This document shows, one piece after another, positions 23,431 through 33,013 of a stretch of 64,000 nucleotides of DNA. The notes under the pieces are model-generated. The model was not told the DNA's origin and did not search any database. It was given only the letters and a program-made list of their open reading frames with translations. Each line of letters starts with the position of its first letter. The stretch's first letter is position 1. The position numbers and the translations under genes are program-made. The DNA comes from Mallotus nudiflorus (lineage: Eukaryota; Streptophyta; Magnoliopsida; Malpighiales; Euphorbiaceae). The DNA is taken from positions 4,340,001 to 4,404,000 of the forward strand of contig CANTUR010000125.1 in NCBI GenBank assembly GCA_947683625.1. The letters are read 5' to 3'.

Positions 23431-24294
23431 TAGTTATGTTGACTCGATGCATGCCAGTAATAAGACAATGTGATAATAATCCCATCAAAGCCCTTCCAGG
23501 CAACCATTTGCTTCACACACAATGAGAGACCCTGATAGTATATGCTGAACTTGTTGAAACTACCATACAACATAGTAACAAATCTATGAGGCTACAAATA
23601 ACATGTGCGCTATTAAGAATCTGTGTAATTACTAAAATACTAACACATCTTTCTCTCTATCATTTAACAGGATCAAAATAATAACAAAAGCCAAAAAGAG
23701 AAGTATCAGGGCAAGTGCTAGCAGACAATCACTATAAGAAAATAAAATAAAGGCTATTGGCTATCAACACTCATAAGAAAATTATGGATTAAGCACTATA
23801 GAGCTATGGACTACAACTACAACAACCTCAATTAAAAAATACAACAAGAGCTAATAAAAAAATAAGGCAGCGAATTAAAAAGCTTTATAAAAAATAGAGG
23901 ACAAAGGAGAACCTACCTAGCTATGATGACAAACCTAAGTTTGAGTCTCCAAACTATGAACCATAGGGATCAGATCTCCTCAAGAAAGCCTAAACAACTG
24001 AGAACCTTGAGCACCAGATGTACTAGTCCCTGTAGTGGAAGTCCCAGCTCTAGTGGCCTCTGTGAAGTCACCCTGAACATCCAAATCATTAAGGAAATCC
24101 TCCAGATTCTTAGGAATGTTAGGGAACTCCATCTTTTGCAAATAAGAAAAACATTTAGAATAAAAAAATAGAGCAGAAAACACTCGAAACACAAAAGGGG
24201 TCAAGAAAAGATAAAAAACACTTAGAGAAGATCGAAAGATGCTTCATCGAACCTAAAAAACACATGCCTTAAATAGCCTAAAGAGGGGAAGGCA
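23431..24294 (+). mobile_element. C-family remnant, copy 2 (antisense-gene region up to polypurine tract)
   Basis: Colinear with 52310-53143 of element C, starting near CTCGATGCATGCC. It ends in a purine tract AAAGAGGGGAAGG (about 24280-24292) immediately before a TG. In a normal LTR element this order (antisense gene, polypurine tract, LTR) is the 3' end, yet here the same LTR is followed by a primer-binding site and element C. C therefore seems to share an LTR with an upstream relative. Confidence 0.7.
23917..24132 (-). pseudogene. Exon 1 of the antisense gene, copy 2
   Basis: Minus strand from ATG 24132: MEFPNIPKNLEDFLNDLDV, then GDFTEATRAGTS and a Ser/Thr/Gly-rich stretch, then RLS, a stop, and GDLIPM. 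The exon ends CTAG with donor GTAGGT (23916-23911). One nonsense codon precedes GDLIPM and another lies near the donor. A possible acceptor is TTCAG near 23552, where similarity to element C's second exon resumes. Confidence 0.62.
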
Positions 24295-24385
24295 TGTAGT
24301 CATGCACCAAGCATGTGACCACATGCTCCACATGTGTGGTCACATGCACTTCCCCCCTTATGCATTGTTGTACAGTTATATGCGC
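24295..24385 (+). repeat. First 91 bp of the 5' LTR of element C
   Basis: It starts TGTAGTCATGCACC after the polypurine tract and corresponds to the first part of 53144-53447. An imperfect hairpin (GTGACCACATG opposite TGTGGTCAC, 24315-24345) lies inside. It is cut by LTR D after TGCGC (24381-24385); the LTR continues at 39549. Confidence 0.68.
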
Positions 24386-24620
24386 TGTAGACACCTAATT
24401 TTGGGATGATGAGTTATGGATACGACAAAGAACTCTAATGATAAAAATTTCATAAATAGGTCTTCAATACTTGAACTTTGAAACTTCAAAAGTCTGATTT
24501 TATTTTTCAAAGAAAGGATTTAATGTTTTCATGGACTAAATTGCAATGCTTTTTAAGGACCTAATTGTAAAACTTAAATTATTTTAGGGACCTTTTTATA
24601 ATTAAAAGTTCAAAAAAGGT

Positions 24621-24845
24621 GGTTTCGATTGGAATTATACAATTCTAATTGGAATTATGTAATTCTAATTGGAATTACATAATTCTAATCGAAATTGTGT
24701 AATTTTGGTTGGAATTTTGAAATTATGGTTGAAAGTACACTAATTTCTATCAGAATAATGTAATTTCGGTCAGAATTACACTAATTCCAATCGAAATTGT
24801 GTACTTTTAATCGGAATTACACAATTTTGGTTAGAATTATACCTT
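24621..24845 (+). repeat. Expanded palindrome array in U3 of LTR D
   Basis: About ten units of about 21-22 bp, for example TGTAATTC and GAATTACA around TAATTG (24657-24678). The 5' LTR of B has about half as many units at the same place. Confidence 0.75.
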
Positions 24846-24954
24846 TTCCGTCTGTTTTTTGAATTTTCCAGAAAATAAAATGTCTTTTTCTTGAGTCCTA
24901 ATTGGTCTAAAATTCTCTTAATCAATTTATACATAGGGTTGAAGGATGTTTCAC

Positions 24955-24961
24955 TATAAAA
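24955..24961 (+). promoter_or_regulatory. TATA box of LTR D
   Basis: TATAAAA in the same CACTATAAAAGGA context as LTR B. It points toward the left pararetrovirus copy about 1.35 kb downstream and could in principle drive it. Confidence 0.5.
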
Positions 24962-26329
24962 GGAGGTGTTTTGGCTTCTGAAAGAAAAAAGGAAGAAGGA
25001 AAAAGAAAAAAAGAAAAAAAAGAAAAAAAGGGACGAAAAAAAGAGAAAGAAAAGAAAAAGAGCATATCCATTCTCTATAAAAAATTCTTTTGCTTAATTG
25101 ATTAATTAAAGATCTTTGGAGGATTTTTGAAGAACAAGATTTGAAGACCTATCAAGAATGGTTATTTTAGAAAATTTGAGGAGCACTCCATTAAAATAAT
25201 CCATAAGCATCATCTTCTCCTTGTTCTATTTTATTTATTTATTTTGATTTTTTTGATTTTTAATTTTATTTTATTATTGATTCACTAATCATAATTTTAT
25301 TTTTTTTTATGGTGATAATGGAGGAAGATACATGATGATAATGTTTAGAGGATTGAATTAATGAGAAGTCCATAGAATGCGATGGATAAGACCTTGTAGA
25401 TTTAGTTTTTAGGTCTTTTTTTTATTTAATTAATTTATTTAATTTATGTTTTTAGGGTTGTATTAATTATTTTTCTTATTATTTTCAATAGATTATTGTA
25501 ATAGCCCCAATAGTGGGAATATTGGAATTATGTGTGTGATTGCATGTTTATGTTGATTAATTGGTTAGTAAAATTAAGGTTTTAATTGGGTAATTAATTA
25601 AAATCAATGGTGGAAGTAGATTAATTTAGGATTGCATGTTAATTAAAATTAGGGTTTTATAAAGAATAATTAATTGGTTTTTTTAATCATTTATTTAATT
25701 GTTTTGGTATGCTTTATTTGTTTATGGGTTTTTTTATTTATTTTTGTGTGTTTTGGGCCCTAGGCCCACAAGAGGTTTTAACCCATTTAAATTTAGGTTT
25801 TTTAAGTTTAATTAATTAAAATGCATTTTAGGCCCATAATTAATTAGATTTAGGATAGAGATAACTTAGGCCCATTTAGTAAATTAAAAATAGGCCCATC
25901 TAATTTTATTTAATTAATTAGACTTAGCCCACTTAATTTAAGGCTTTTTCATAATTTTTAGATTTAAGATAACCTTAAAATTAAAATATGTAGATTTAGG
26001 CCCATTAATTTAAATACTCCATAATTTGTAGATTTAAGCCCATTTTTAGAATTAAAATAAATAGACCTAGGTTCATTTAATTAAAATTAAAAGGAATTAG
26101 GCCCATTAGTCTTTAGCTCACTTGTAAGTTAAAAACATGTACATTTAGCTCATATAATTAAAGTCAATGTATATTAGACTAACTTAGGGATTATATGTTT
26201 GAATGAATGCATTATTTACTTGTATTTTTATGATTGGTTTGCTAGAATAAGAGTTTATATGAAATTGTATGTAAATAGAGGATAATATAGTAATTCATAT
26301 GAAGATTGAAAGAGAAGAAATCCTTAAAC

Positions 26330-29300
26330 ATGTCAGAACCAGAAAGCTCTTCTATTCCCTCTTCTACTCCCTCTGTAATATGTGATTATAAGTATGTGCC
26401 AACTAAGTCTGTTGCTGTTACCCTATCACCTCCCATCAACCAAACCACCCAGAAAAAGACCGACTACCTGTATGAATTTACTTATCTCCCTGAAGATCAA
26501 AAGATTGAAGAATCAAAATTCCCACTGTTAAACCCCTATGATGCCTTTTCAAAATCCAAAATAAACTGGAAACAATCTTTTAAAGCCCTTGTAAACCGAC
26601 CCACTTCCTCTATAAAAGAATATGTTCAAGCCTCCAGCTTTGATCAACACCATATACCAGCCTCTCAGACAGAACAATTTGTGACCTTAGAAATTCCTCC
26701 AGAATTTCTAAGAACTTGGCTAAACCAGGGATACACTCATATCCACTTTGGAGCTATAAGGTTGGGACTCTCCTACCATCGCAGAGCATGGCAACCTGTT
26801 TTCTCTAGGATCGCTCTTCTGGATTCTAGATATAAACAGTATCAACATGCTGTAATTGGGACCGTAGAAACATCTTTAAATGTTGGCTCAGTATTCTTTA
26901 CATTTTTCCCAAATTATAACCTGGCCCTTGCTGATCCTCATGCCTTAACAGCTTTAAAAGTCCAACTCCAAATCCTTGGTGCTGAACAAATTTCCACAGC
27001 CAAGGTAGCCACTCTTCACTACCAAATTGTCTACCGTCTCCAAAACCATGCTATCAACTTGTCACTACCATGTGTTCAAAATGATGCTTTGTTCATAAAA
27101 GCAGACTCTCATAATACTCCCACATGCATCCACACACCCAAACAACTTTCTAGGAATGATTTGTTAAAATTATTCCCAGAAAAGTGGATCACTAATTATG
27201 AGAAGTTGCATGAGACAGTGGAACCAATTCAAGGTACAGATCCGGTGCATATCAAAAGAACTGATGGATCAGTTGATACAATCTTTAGGAGAAAACAGGA
27301 GACTCCTACAGTTTTTAATACGCAGTTCATGATCAATCCTTGGGATCCAGAAGATAACATTCCTGTAGCCTCTTTTGATAATTCTGGAAGACCAGTCTAT
27401 GCTTTTAAGCGTAATGGTCACTGTTATTTCGATTATTGTGATTGTGATGATTGTTATGCTGCATCCTACTCTGATGATGATGAGAAGAAAAAGAAAAAGA
27501 AGAAGTCTCCAGAGAAAAATAGTGAAAAGGAATTCAGAAGAAGACATGAAGATGGGGACTCGAGCATCTGCACTCTGGGACAACCTTCAGGAAAATACGA
27601 TTATCTTGTATCATACTCTCCTCCTGCTTGGTATAAACCACCAGTTACCCAAAATATTCCTCCTGAACCTTGCAAACCTCAAATACCTCCTTCCCAGCCA
27701 AAACCTAAGACTACCCCTCTTCCATGTTATAACAAAGCTTTGAAATGGATAAGAAAAGAAAAATCAGCTGAGATTCAAAAGCCAAAGTCTTTACCCCAAA
27801 TCTGTATGTTTCAACCCACAGATTTTCCTCCTTTAGCCAAAGAAACAAAAAACCAAATTACCATGCAACCTTTTGTCCTGGAATCAAATATTGTTGATGC
27901 AGATGGCAGACCTAGACAAACAACTTCGGCTGAAGCAGTAGTCAACTGGCAGACACAAAATGCTTGTGCTCAAAATCAAAAATTAAAGCTTATTGAAGAA
28001 AAGATTGATGGAGTTGCTGAACATATGAATTTGGCAGAAAAAAAATTCCAGGCCTTTGAGAAACGAATGACAGCCGTTCATACAGAATTACAAAGGCAGA
28101 TAGAGATGAAGCACCAGGAACTTATGCGGATTATCAGCAACAAAGGCACATTGAATAGCATTTCAATGAAAGAAACAGAAATTTTAAACTTGAAAGCTCA
28201 GGTTGACCAACTTGAAAAGGATCTTAAAAGAAAGAAAGAAGAGTTGTCCTCACAAACCTCTTCAAAGTCCTTCTCTCCAGATCCTTTTGGACTTTTGTAC
28301 AACCCTTATTCAATTCCCAGTTCACCATACACAGCCTCTTCCACCCAATCTTTATTTCCTGCACCAACAGCCCCCTTGAATATTCCTCCAAATTTTCAAG
28401 GATTCAAATCATCATCAAAAATTCCCTCTCAAACAAAGTCCTCTGATGAAACAACAGCAAAGAAAGGCAAAACAGTCCATTTCTCTCAAACTGAGAAACC
28501 TAAAACAACCCCTTCTGAATCATTACAAAAAAATACCTCACCAACCTCATCACCAAAAGAGCCAGAACACCCTCTGATGATGGTGAACCCTATCTCTTCC
28601 TTTTTGGAAAAATGTGCTGAAAATGTCATGCCCAGCTTTCCAATTGAATCTGATTCAAAAGAAAGTCTATCTTCTGAATCTTCAGAAAGTGACTTTGATT
28701 CGAATTATGAAATACCTTACCAATTGATGGCTGATGATGCTACATCTTCTAGAGGACCTCAAGTTGAGGAAGTTGATGATCCAGAGGAAGAGTATGAACA
28801 GACCAGGACACCGCAACCAAATTCGCAAACAAATTTCAAGAAAGGTACTGGAAATTATTTCACCCTGGATGACGTTCCTCCTTCACAATACCGGAATAGG
28901 TTTCTGGAATTTAGAGCATGGATAGCTGGACAAATGCTCATTCCTGGAGCAGAAATCAGGGTTGTTATTGAAACATTTCTTGCAAAAATGGTGGGAAAAC
29001 TAGCAAACTGGTATGCCTCCCTCAATGCTTATGCTAGAACTCAGTTGATGGATGCCACATCACCGGAAGATTTCTTAGGACTCTTGCATTATGAGTTCTT
29101 AGGAAAATGGGATGATGATCTTGAAGTTGCACGAAAGGAGTATTACCAGATGAAATGTTGCTCGCTACAAAGGAAAGATCTAGAAAGACATTTCCAAAAT
29201 ATGTCTACTAGATTTTACCTGTTAGGAGGCACTGCTAATCCTGATCTGAAACAAGCTTTCTTGGCCTCTATTCCAGAGATTCTTGCCTCTCGAATGTTTT

Positions 29301-30391
29301 CAATCCTTCAACAATCAAATTACAAAGTTGGAGATATGCCAATGGGACATTTGTATCAGATCATGATTCAGGCTCATACACAGTTATGTGATCAAAGGAA
29401 GATGATTAAACTGTATCTGGGCAGTAAGAAGAATCCTTTGGGAAAACTTTCATGTGATAGGCCTGATTTGCAGATCAAATGCAAAGATGCTGATGTTTGT
29501 GTCTGTCCATCAAAGAAGAAGAAACATTTTTTTAAACTGAAGAAGAAAGGGAAAAGATCCAATTTTAAGAAGTGGAAGTATTACAAGAAGAAAAAGTTCC
29601 GTGGCAAAGAAAAAACTGATAGATGCTACATTTGTGGAAAAAAGGGTCATTTTGCAAAAAGCTGCCCTTCAAAAACAAAGAAGACTGAGCAAATGATTCA
29701 ACAAATTCAGCAGATCACTAAAGTAGATTTGAATAATGCTGATCTTGAGTCTCTCTTTTCAGAAGAAGAAGAAGCTTCACCAGAATGTGTTTTTGCTATA
29801 GGCCAAGAGACAGACTCAGAAATTTCCAGCTCTGAAACAGAGACCTGGAATGACCAGTTCTTAATTGGTGGTGATAACAGAGACATGATAGCCCTAACTC
29901 ATGAAAAACATCCAATACCTTTGTTCCTTATCCAAATTTACCCAACCAGTTATTCCAAACCCATAAAACTTGTGGCCTTGATCGACACTGGAGCCAAAAC
30001 TACCATTCTCAACCCAAAAGCCTTACCTAAAGAATGTTGGAAACATCATTCTGAGTATTTCTCTACAGCTAATGGAGAATTACTTGAAACTAGCCTTAAA
30101 ACCAGACACCCAATAAAGATCCAATTCTTTCCAAATTGTTACACCTGGACCCATGTTCTTGGATCTTCTTTACCTGGAAAAGATATTGTCATTGGCTTTG
30201 ATGTCTATTGGAAGATGAAAGACTTGAGAATTCTTCCAAGTGGACTCAAGTTCAAGAAATACTTTCAACCATTCACCAATATTTCATCTATCCTTTTTGT
30301 TGACCAAACCATTTCTCAACCAAACCTTCAAACTATTCATGAGTTATTATTGAAAGAATGCAGTGCTCAGTCTCATACAGAGTTTCTTTAA
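26330..30391 (+). CDS. Pararetrovirus polyprotein, first part: movement protein, coat protein, protease (left copy)
   Basis: The first good ATG is at 26330 (MSEPESSS); the frame is open a little further upstream but without an ATG. It encodes 1353 residues. A 30K-type movement-protein core spans about 26675-27080 (IHFGAIRLGL; HAVIGTVETS), which would enlarge plasmodesmata. A Lys-rich patch lies near 27490 and LGQPSGKYDY at about 27574. A long heptad-like helix (about 27970-28250) is followed by Ser/Pro-rich linkers. The coat-protein region spans about 28850-29480, with a basic stretch and the zinc knuckle CYICGKKGHFAKSC (about 29622-29663). The aspartic protease motif LIDTGAKTT is at about 29979. 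The frame ends in TAA and the same frame continues into RT. Long and open; whether it is expressed is unknown. Confidence 0.85.
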   Translation: MSEPESSSIPSSTPSVICDYKYVPTKSVAVTLSPPINQTTQKKTDYLYEFTYLPEDQKIEESKFPLLNPYDAFSKSKINWKQSFKALVNRPTSSIKEYVQASSFDQHHIPASQTEQFVTLEIPPEFLRTWLNQGYTHIHFGAIRLGLSYHRRAWQPVFSRIALLDSRYKQYQHAVIGTVETSLNVGSVFFTFFPNYNLALADPHALTALKVQLQILGAEQISTAKVATLHYQIVYRLQNHAINLSLPCVQNDALFIKADSHNTPTCIHTPKQLSRNDLLKLFPEKWITNYEKLHETVEPIQGTDPVHIKRTDGSVDTIFRRKQETPTVFNTQFMINPWDPEDNIPVASFDNSGRPVYAFKRNGHCYFDYCDCDDCYAASYSDDDEKKKKKKKSPEKNSEKEFRRRHEDGDSSICTLGQPSGKYDYLVSYSPPAWYKPPVTQNIPPEPCKPQIPPSQPKPKTTPLPCYNKALKWIRKEKSAEIQKPKSLPQICMFQPTDFPPLAKETKNQITMQPFVLESNIVDADGRPRQTTSAEAVVNWQTQNACAQNQKLKLIEEKIDGVAEHMNLAEKKFQAFEKRMTAVHTELQRQIEMKHQELMRIISNKGTLNSISMKETEILNLKAQVDQLEKDLKRKKEELSSQTSSKSFSPDPFGLLYNPYSIPSSPYTASSTQSLFPAPTAPLNIPPNFQGFKSSSKIPSQTKSSDETTAKKGKTVHFSQTEKPKTTPSESLQKNTSPTSSPKEPEHPLMMVNPISSFLEKCAENVMPSFPIESDSKESLSSESSESDFDSNYEIPYQLMADDATSSRGPQVEEVDDPEEEYEQTRTPQPNSQTNFKKGTGNYFTLDDVPPSQYRNRFLEFRAWIAGQMLIPGAEIRVVIETFLAKMVGKLANWYASLNAYARTQLMDATSPEDFLGLLHYEFLGKWDDDLEVARKEYYQMKCCSLQRKDLERHFQNMSTRFYLLGGTANPDLKQAFLASIPEILASRMFSILQQSNYKVGDMPMGHLYQIMIQAHTQLCDQRKMIKLYLGSKKNPLGKLSCDRPDLQIKCKDADVCVCPSKKKKHFFKLKKKGKRSNFKKWKYYKKKKFRGKEKTDRCYICGKKGHFAKSCPSKTKKTEQMIQQIQQITKVDLNNADLESLFSEEEEASPECVFAIGQETDSEISSSETETWNDQFLIGGDNRDMIALTHEKHPIPLFLIQIYPTSYSKPIKLVALIDTGAKTTILNPKALPKECWKHHSEYFSTANGELLETSLKTRHPIKIQFFPNCYTWTHVLGSSLPGKDIVIGFDVYWKMKDLRILPSGLKFKKYFQPFTNISSILFVDQTISQPNLQTIHELLLKECSAQSHTEFL

Positions 30392-32839
30392 AAATGCTCA
30401 TCACCATTGTGGAAAAATGAGGAGTTCTTCATCTCCTTACCTTTCAAACAAAATGAAGACATCAACCCAACAAAGGCAACCCATCCAGGAATGACTCCCT
30501 CTGACCTTAAATTGGCAATCGAAGAATGCAACCAATTGGAAGACCAAGGCCTGATTACTCCCACAAAATCAGAATGGGCATGCCAAGCTTTTTATGTAAA
30601 CAAAAGATCAGAGCAAGTTCGTGGAAAGAAGAGATTGGTGATCGACTATCAGCCTTTAAATTTCTTCCTAAGGGATGATAAATTCCCTTTGCCAAAAATT
30701 TCCTCATTATTTGCATTTCTGGCGGGAGCTAAAATCTTTTCAAAATTTGACTTGAAGGCTGGATTTTGGCAACTTGGAATCAGAGAAGAAGACAGATACA
30801 AAACGGGCTTTTGTATTCCAAATAAACATTACCAATGGAATGTGCTGCCTTTTGGACTCAAAGTAGCCCCATCACTATTCCAACGGGCTATGACCAAAAT
30901 CTTTGAGCCCATCCTCTCCAGCGCCCTTGTTTATATTGATGATATTCTTTTGTTCTCTGCAGATATAAAAGCCCATGAGAAACTGCTCCAACAATTTGCC
31001 AATCTTGTACGACATTATGGTGTCATGCTTTCACCCACCAAAATGCTTATTGGCCAAACAGAAATAGATTTTCTTGGAATGAAATTCAAAGAAGGAAAGT
31101 ATCTTCCAGGTCCTCATGTTGCAACAGAACTGGATAGATTTCCAAAAGAGAATCTTTCTGTCAAACAAATCAGACAAGTTCTTGGCATTATCAATTATCT
31201 CAGGGACTTTATTCCTCATTTGACAAAGAAGACAGCCCCTCTCAGAGCCCTTCTAAGAAAGAATCCTCCACCATGGTCCTCAGAGCAAACAGAAGCTTTT
31301 GAACAACTCAGAACTTGTACAAAAAATCTTCCTAATCTCCAGATTCCCTCCACTGGAAAAAGAATTCTTCAAACAGATGCAAGTGATCAATTTTGGGGAG
31401 CTATTCTTTTAGAAGAAGATGACAGTAAGAAAAAACGGATTTGTGCTCATGCTAGTGGAAAATTCACAGATGCGGAATGCCATTATCACTCAACCTTTAA
31501 AGAAGTCTTGGCAGTTAAATATGGCATAAAAAAGTTCAAATTTCATTTAATTGGTCATCATTTCAAAGTTGTGATGGACTGCTCATCATTTCCAAAAATG
31601 CTTGAATTCAAAGGAAAGACTCTGCCCCATCCTCAACTTCTCAGAATGAAGGAATGGTTCAGTAAGTATGACTTTGAAGTAGAACACATCAAAGGAGAGG
31701 ATAACCTGTTACCAGACCTTTTAAGCAGACCACTTTTTTCTTGTGAAAAACCATTTCAGCTAAAAGTTCTTCCCATGATATACATGTATCAAACTATAAA
31801 CGCCAACTTTCTTGAAAAAGGTATTCCTCCATCCTTACCATCACACATTTCCATGACCATCCTTAACCAAAAGGAAAAAGCTCAAATTTTTGAACTTCAA
31901 TCCGGATTGATCAGAAAATATGGGACAGATTTCTTTCACAGATTAGGATTTCATCCTATCTATCCTTTTACCTGTATTTTCAGCTTTCTAAACCAAAGTC
32001 CTGAAAAACAATTTTATTGGCCTCCTGAATTGTTAATCTTGTTTTGGTATCTTTGTCATCTATATTGGATCTCATTTGATCTTCAACCATTAAAGCTGGC
32101 AAGGTATATCACCCTGCTTGAGAAGAACGAAGATCTTAATCCACATCTGTCAACATTTCTCAAATGGTTCCAGAATTTGTCAAGATGGAAATCCTATTTG
32201 ACGAATGAAGCTTATACTCAACATGTGGCACCTCCTATCGAATGCCATACCATCATCACCTTCAAAAGAACTTTCTTCAAGGCTAAAGGTGTTTTCACTG
32301 ATGTACCATGTTTCAATATCTATGGGACTTATAGACACTCAATGATGCACTATATCACCATAGATATCACAGATCCTTCACCTTGGAGAGAATTTCAAAG
32401 ACATATGTTTGAGAAAAATGGCATTATTCCAAAAGAGATATGGCCTAAGATATCCGATGATGCCCCATGGGAAATATTTCCTCCTGATTATGGGAAACAG
32501 CTGTTAGCAGACAAGGAATATTGGGAAAAGACACAAAGGATTAAATCAATCTCATCTCACATGCAAATTGATGATCCTTATCAAGCCAGCTCATCTGATC
32601 CTTATCAAGCCAGCTCATCTGATCCTTATCAAGACAGCTCATCTGATCCTTATCAAGCCAACTCATCTGCAGAACAGATATGGTTAAATTCTTTCAAATC
32701 AAATAATTCAGAAGACCCACGTATGCCAATAGCAGGATACTCACAGGATCCTGATGAAGACTTTTACCATAATGAGGACAGTATTGAAGATAAGAACTTA
32801 TCTCCAAGTCACGAGCCTATTAGTCATAAGTGGTTGTAA
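30392..32839 (+). CDS. Pararetrovirus polyprotein, second part: RT and RNase H with C-terminal extension (left copy)
   Basis: This is the same frame as the preceding part, separated by a single TAA, and it has no ATG before about 30491, so it was probably made as one polyprotein or by readthrough. RT motifs: RLVIDYQPLN (about 30636), SKFDLKAGFWQL (about 30740), LPFGLKVAPS (about 30847), YIDDILLFS (about 30934). RNase H motifs: LQTDASDQFWG (about 31371), FKEVLAVKY, VVMDCS and LLPDLLSRP (about 31710). After RNase H come about 370 residues with no domain I recognise, rich in aromatic residues, ending in four DPYQASSS-like repeats. All visible catalytic residues of RT and RNase H are present. Confidence 0.82.
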   Translation, partial: KCSSPLWKNEEFFISLPFKQNEDINPTKATHPGMTPSDLKLAIEECNQLEDQGLITPTKSEWACQAFYVNKRSEQVRGKKRLVIDYQPLNFFLRDDKFPLPKISSLFAFLAGAKIFSKFDLKAGFWQLGIREEDRYKTGFCIPNKHYQWNVLPFGLKVAPSLFQRAMTKIFEPILSSALVYIDDILLFSADIKAHEKLLQQFANLVRHYGVMLSPTKMLIGQTEIDFLGMKFKEGKYLPGPHVATELDRFPKENLSVKQIRQVLGIINYLRDFIPHLTKKTAPLRALLRKNPPPWSSEQTEAFEQLRTCTKNLPNLQIPSTGKRILQTDASDQFWGAILLEEDDSKKKRICAHASGKFTDAECHYHSTFKEVLAVKYGIKKFKFHLIGHHFKVVMDCSSFPKMLEFKGKTLPHPQLLRMKEWFSKYDFEVEHIKGEDNLLPDLLSRPLFSCEKPFQLKVLPMIYMYQTINANFLEKGIPPSLPSHISMTILNQKEKAQIFELQSGLIRKYGTDFFHRLGFHPIYPFTCIFSFLNQSPEKQFYWPPELLILFWYLCHLYWISFDLQPLKLARYITLLEKNEDLNPHLSTFLKWFQNLSRWKSYLTNEAYTQHVAPPIECHTIITFKRTFFKAKGVFTDVPCFNIYGTYRHSMMHYITIDITDPSPWREFQRHMFEKNGIIPKEIWPKISDDAPWEIFPPDYGKQLLADKEYWEKTQRIKSISSHMQIDDPYQASSSDPYQASSSDPYQDSSSDPYQANSSAEQIWLNSFKSNNSEDPRMPIAGYSQDPDEDFYHNEDSIEDKNLSPSHEPISHKWL
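32573..32668 (+). repeat. 24-bp coding repeat (four units) at the end of the RT frame
   Basis: Four in-frame units encode DPYQASSS-like octapeptides. The same array is mirrored at 33548-33643 in the right copy. Confidence 0.9.
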
Positions 32840-32870
32840 TTTAAAGATTCTACTTTTATCAGTAGATATC

Positions 32871-32906
32871 TTTGTTTGTTTGTTTGTTTGTTTGTTTGTT
32901 TGTTTG
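32871..32906 (+). repeat. GTTT microsatellite in the pararetrovirus promoter region
   Basis: About nine GTTT units lie between the RT frame and the TATA box, mirrored at 33310-33345 with the same length. Equal length of so labile a repeat supports a very recent origin of the two arms. Confidence 0.9.
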
Positions 32907-32939
32907 GCTGTAGGCCTTCTTGTATCTCAGCTCCTTCTC

Positions 32940-32948
32940 TATATAAGG
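32940..32948 (+). promoter_or_regulatory. TATA box of the pregenomic RNA promoter, left copy
   Basis: TATATAAGG lies downstream of the RT frame, where caulimovirids place the pregenomic RNA promoter. It points right, through the spacer and into the antisense strand of the right copy. Confidence 0.7.
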
Positions 32949-33004
32949 AGCTTTCTGTCTATGTTGAAAGCCAGAACCCCTCTTGTAAAAACTCTCAGAA
33001 GCTA

Positions 33005-33010
33005 AATAAA
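33005..33010 (+). terminator. Poly(A) signal, left copy
   Basis: AATAAA lies about 60 bp after the TATA box and thus close behind the expected start site. In this virus family a promoter-proximal poly(A) signal is passed on the first round and used on the second. Confidence 0.6.
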
Positions 33011-33013
33011 CCA

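Larger units (their letters stand above)
26314..33013 (+). mobile_element. Endogenous pararetrovirus (Caulimoviridae), left copy
   Basis: Domain order is movement protein, coiled coil, coat protein with zinc knuckle, aspartic protease, RT, RNase H and a long C-terminal extension. There is no integrase and no LTR, which identifies a plant pararetrovirus integrated in the genome. The organisation suggests the petuvirus/florendovirus side of the family, but the genus cannot be fixed from the sequence alone. The copy starts about 16 bp before the first ATG, so the leader is missing at its left end. It ends just after an AATAAA. The coding frame is intact except for one stop at 30389-30391. Confidence 0.88.

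Noticed and set aside
27375..27743. Alternative frames of 122 and 104 residues inside the virus polyprotein, mirrored at 38473-38947
   Set aside because: They overlap the long intact frame and reflect its biased codons; no independent features.
30380..30400. Possible -1 frameshift signal at the protease/RT stop
   Set aside because: Upstream and downstream parts are in the same frame, so no shift is needed, and the A/T run is not placed as a slippery heptamer in that frame.
32754..33005. 83-residue frame at the viral 3' end with a repeated V-C-L-F motif, mirrored at 33211-33462
   Set aside because: It arises from the GTTT microsatellite and crosses the promoter; no ATG context or domain.
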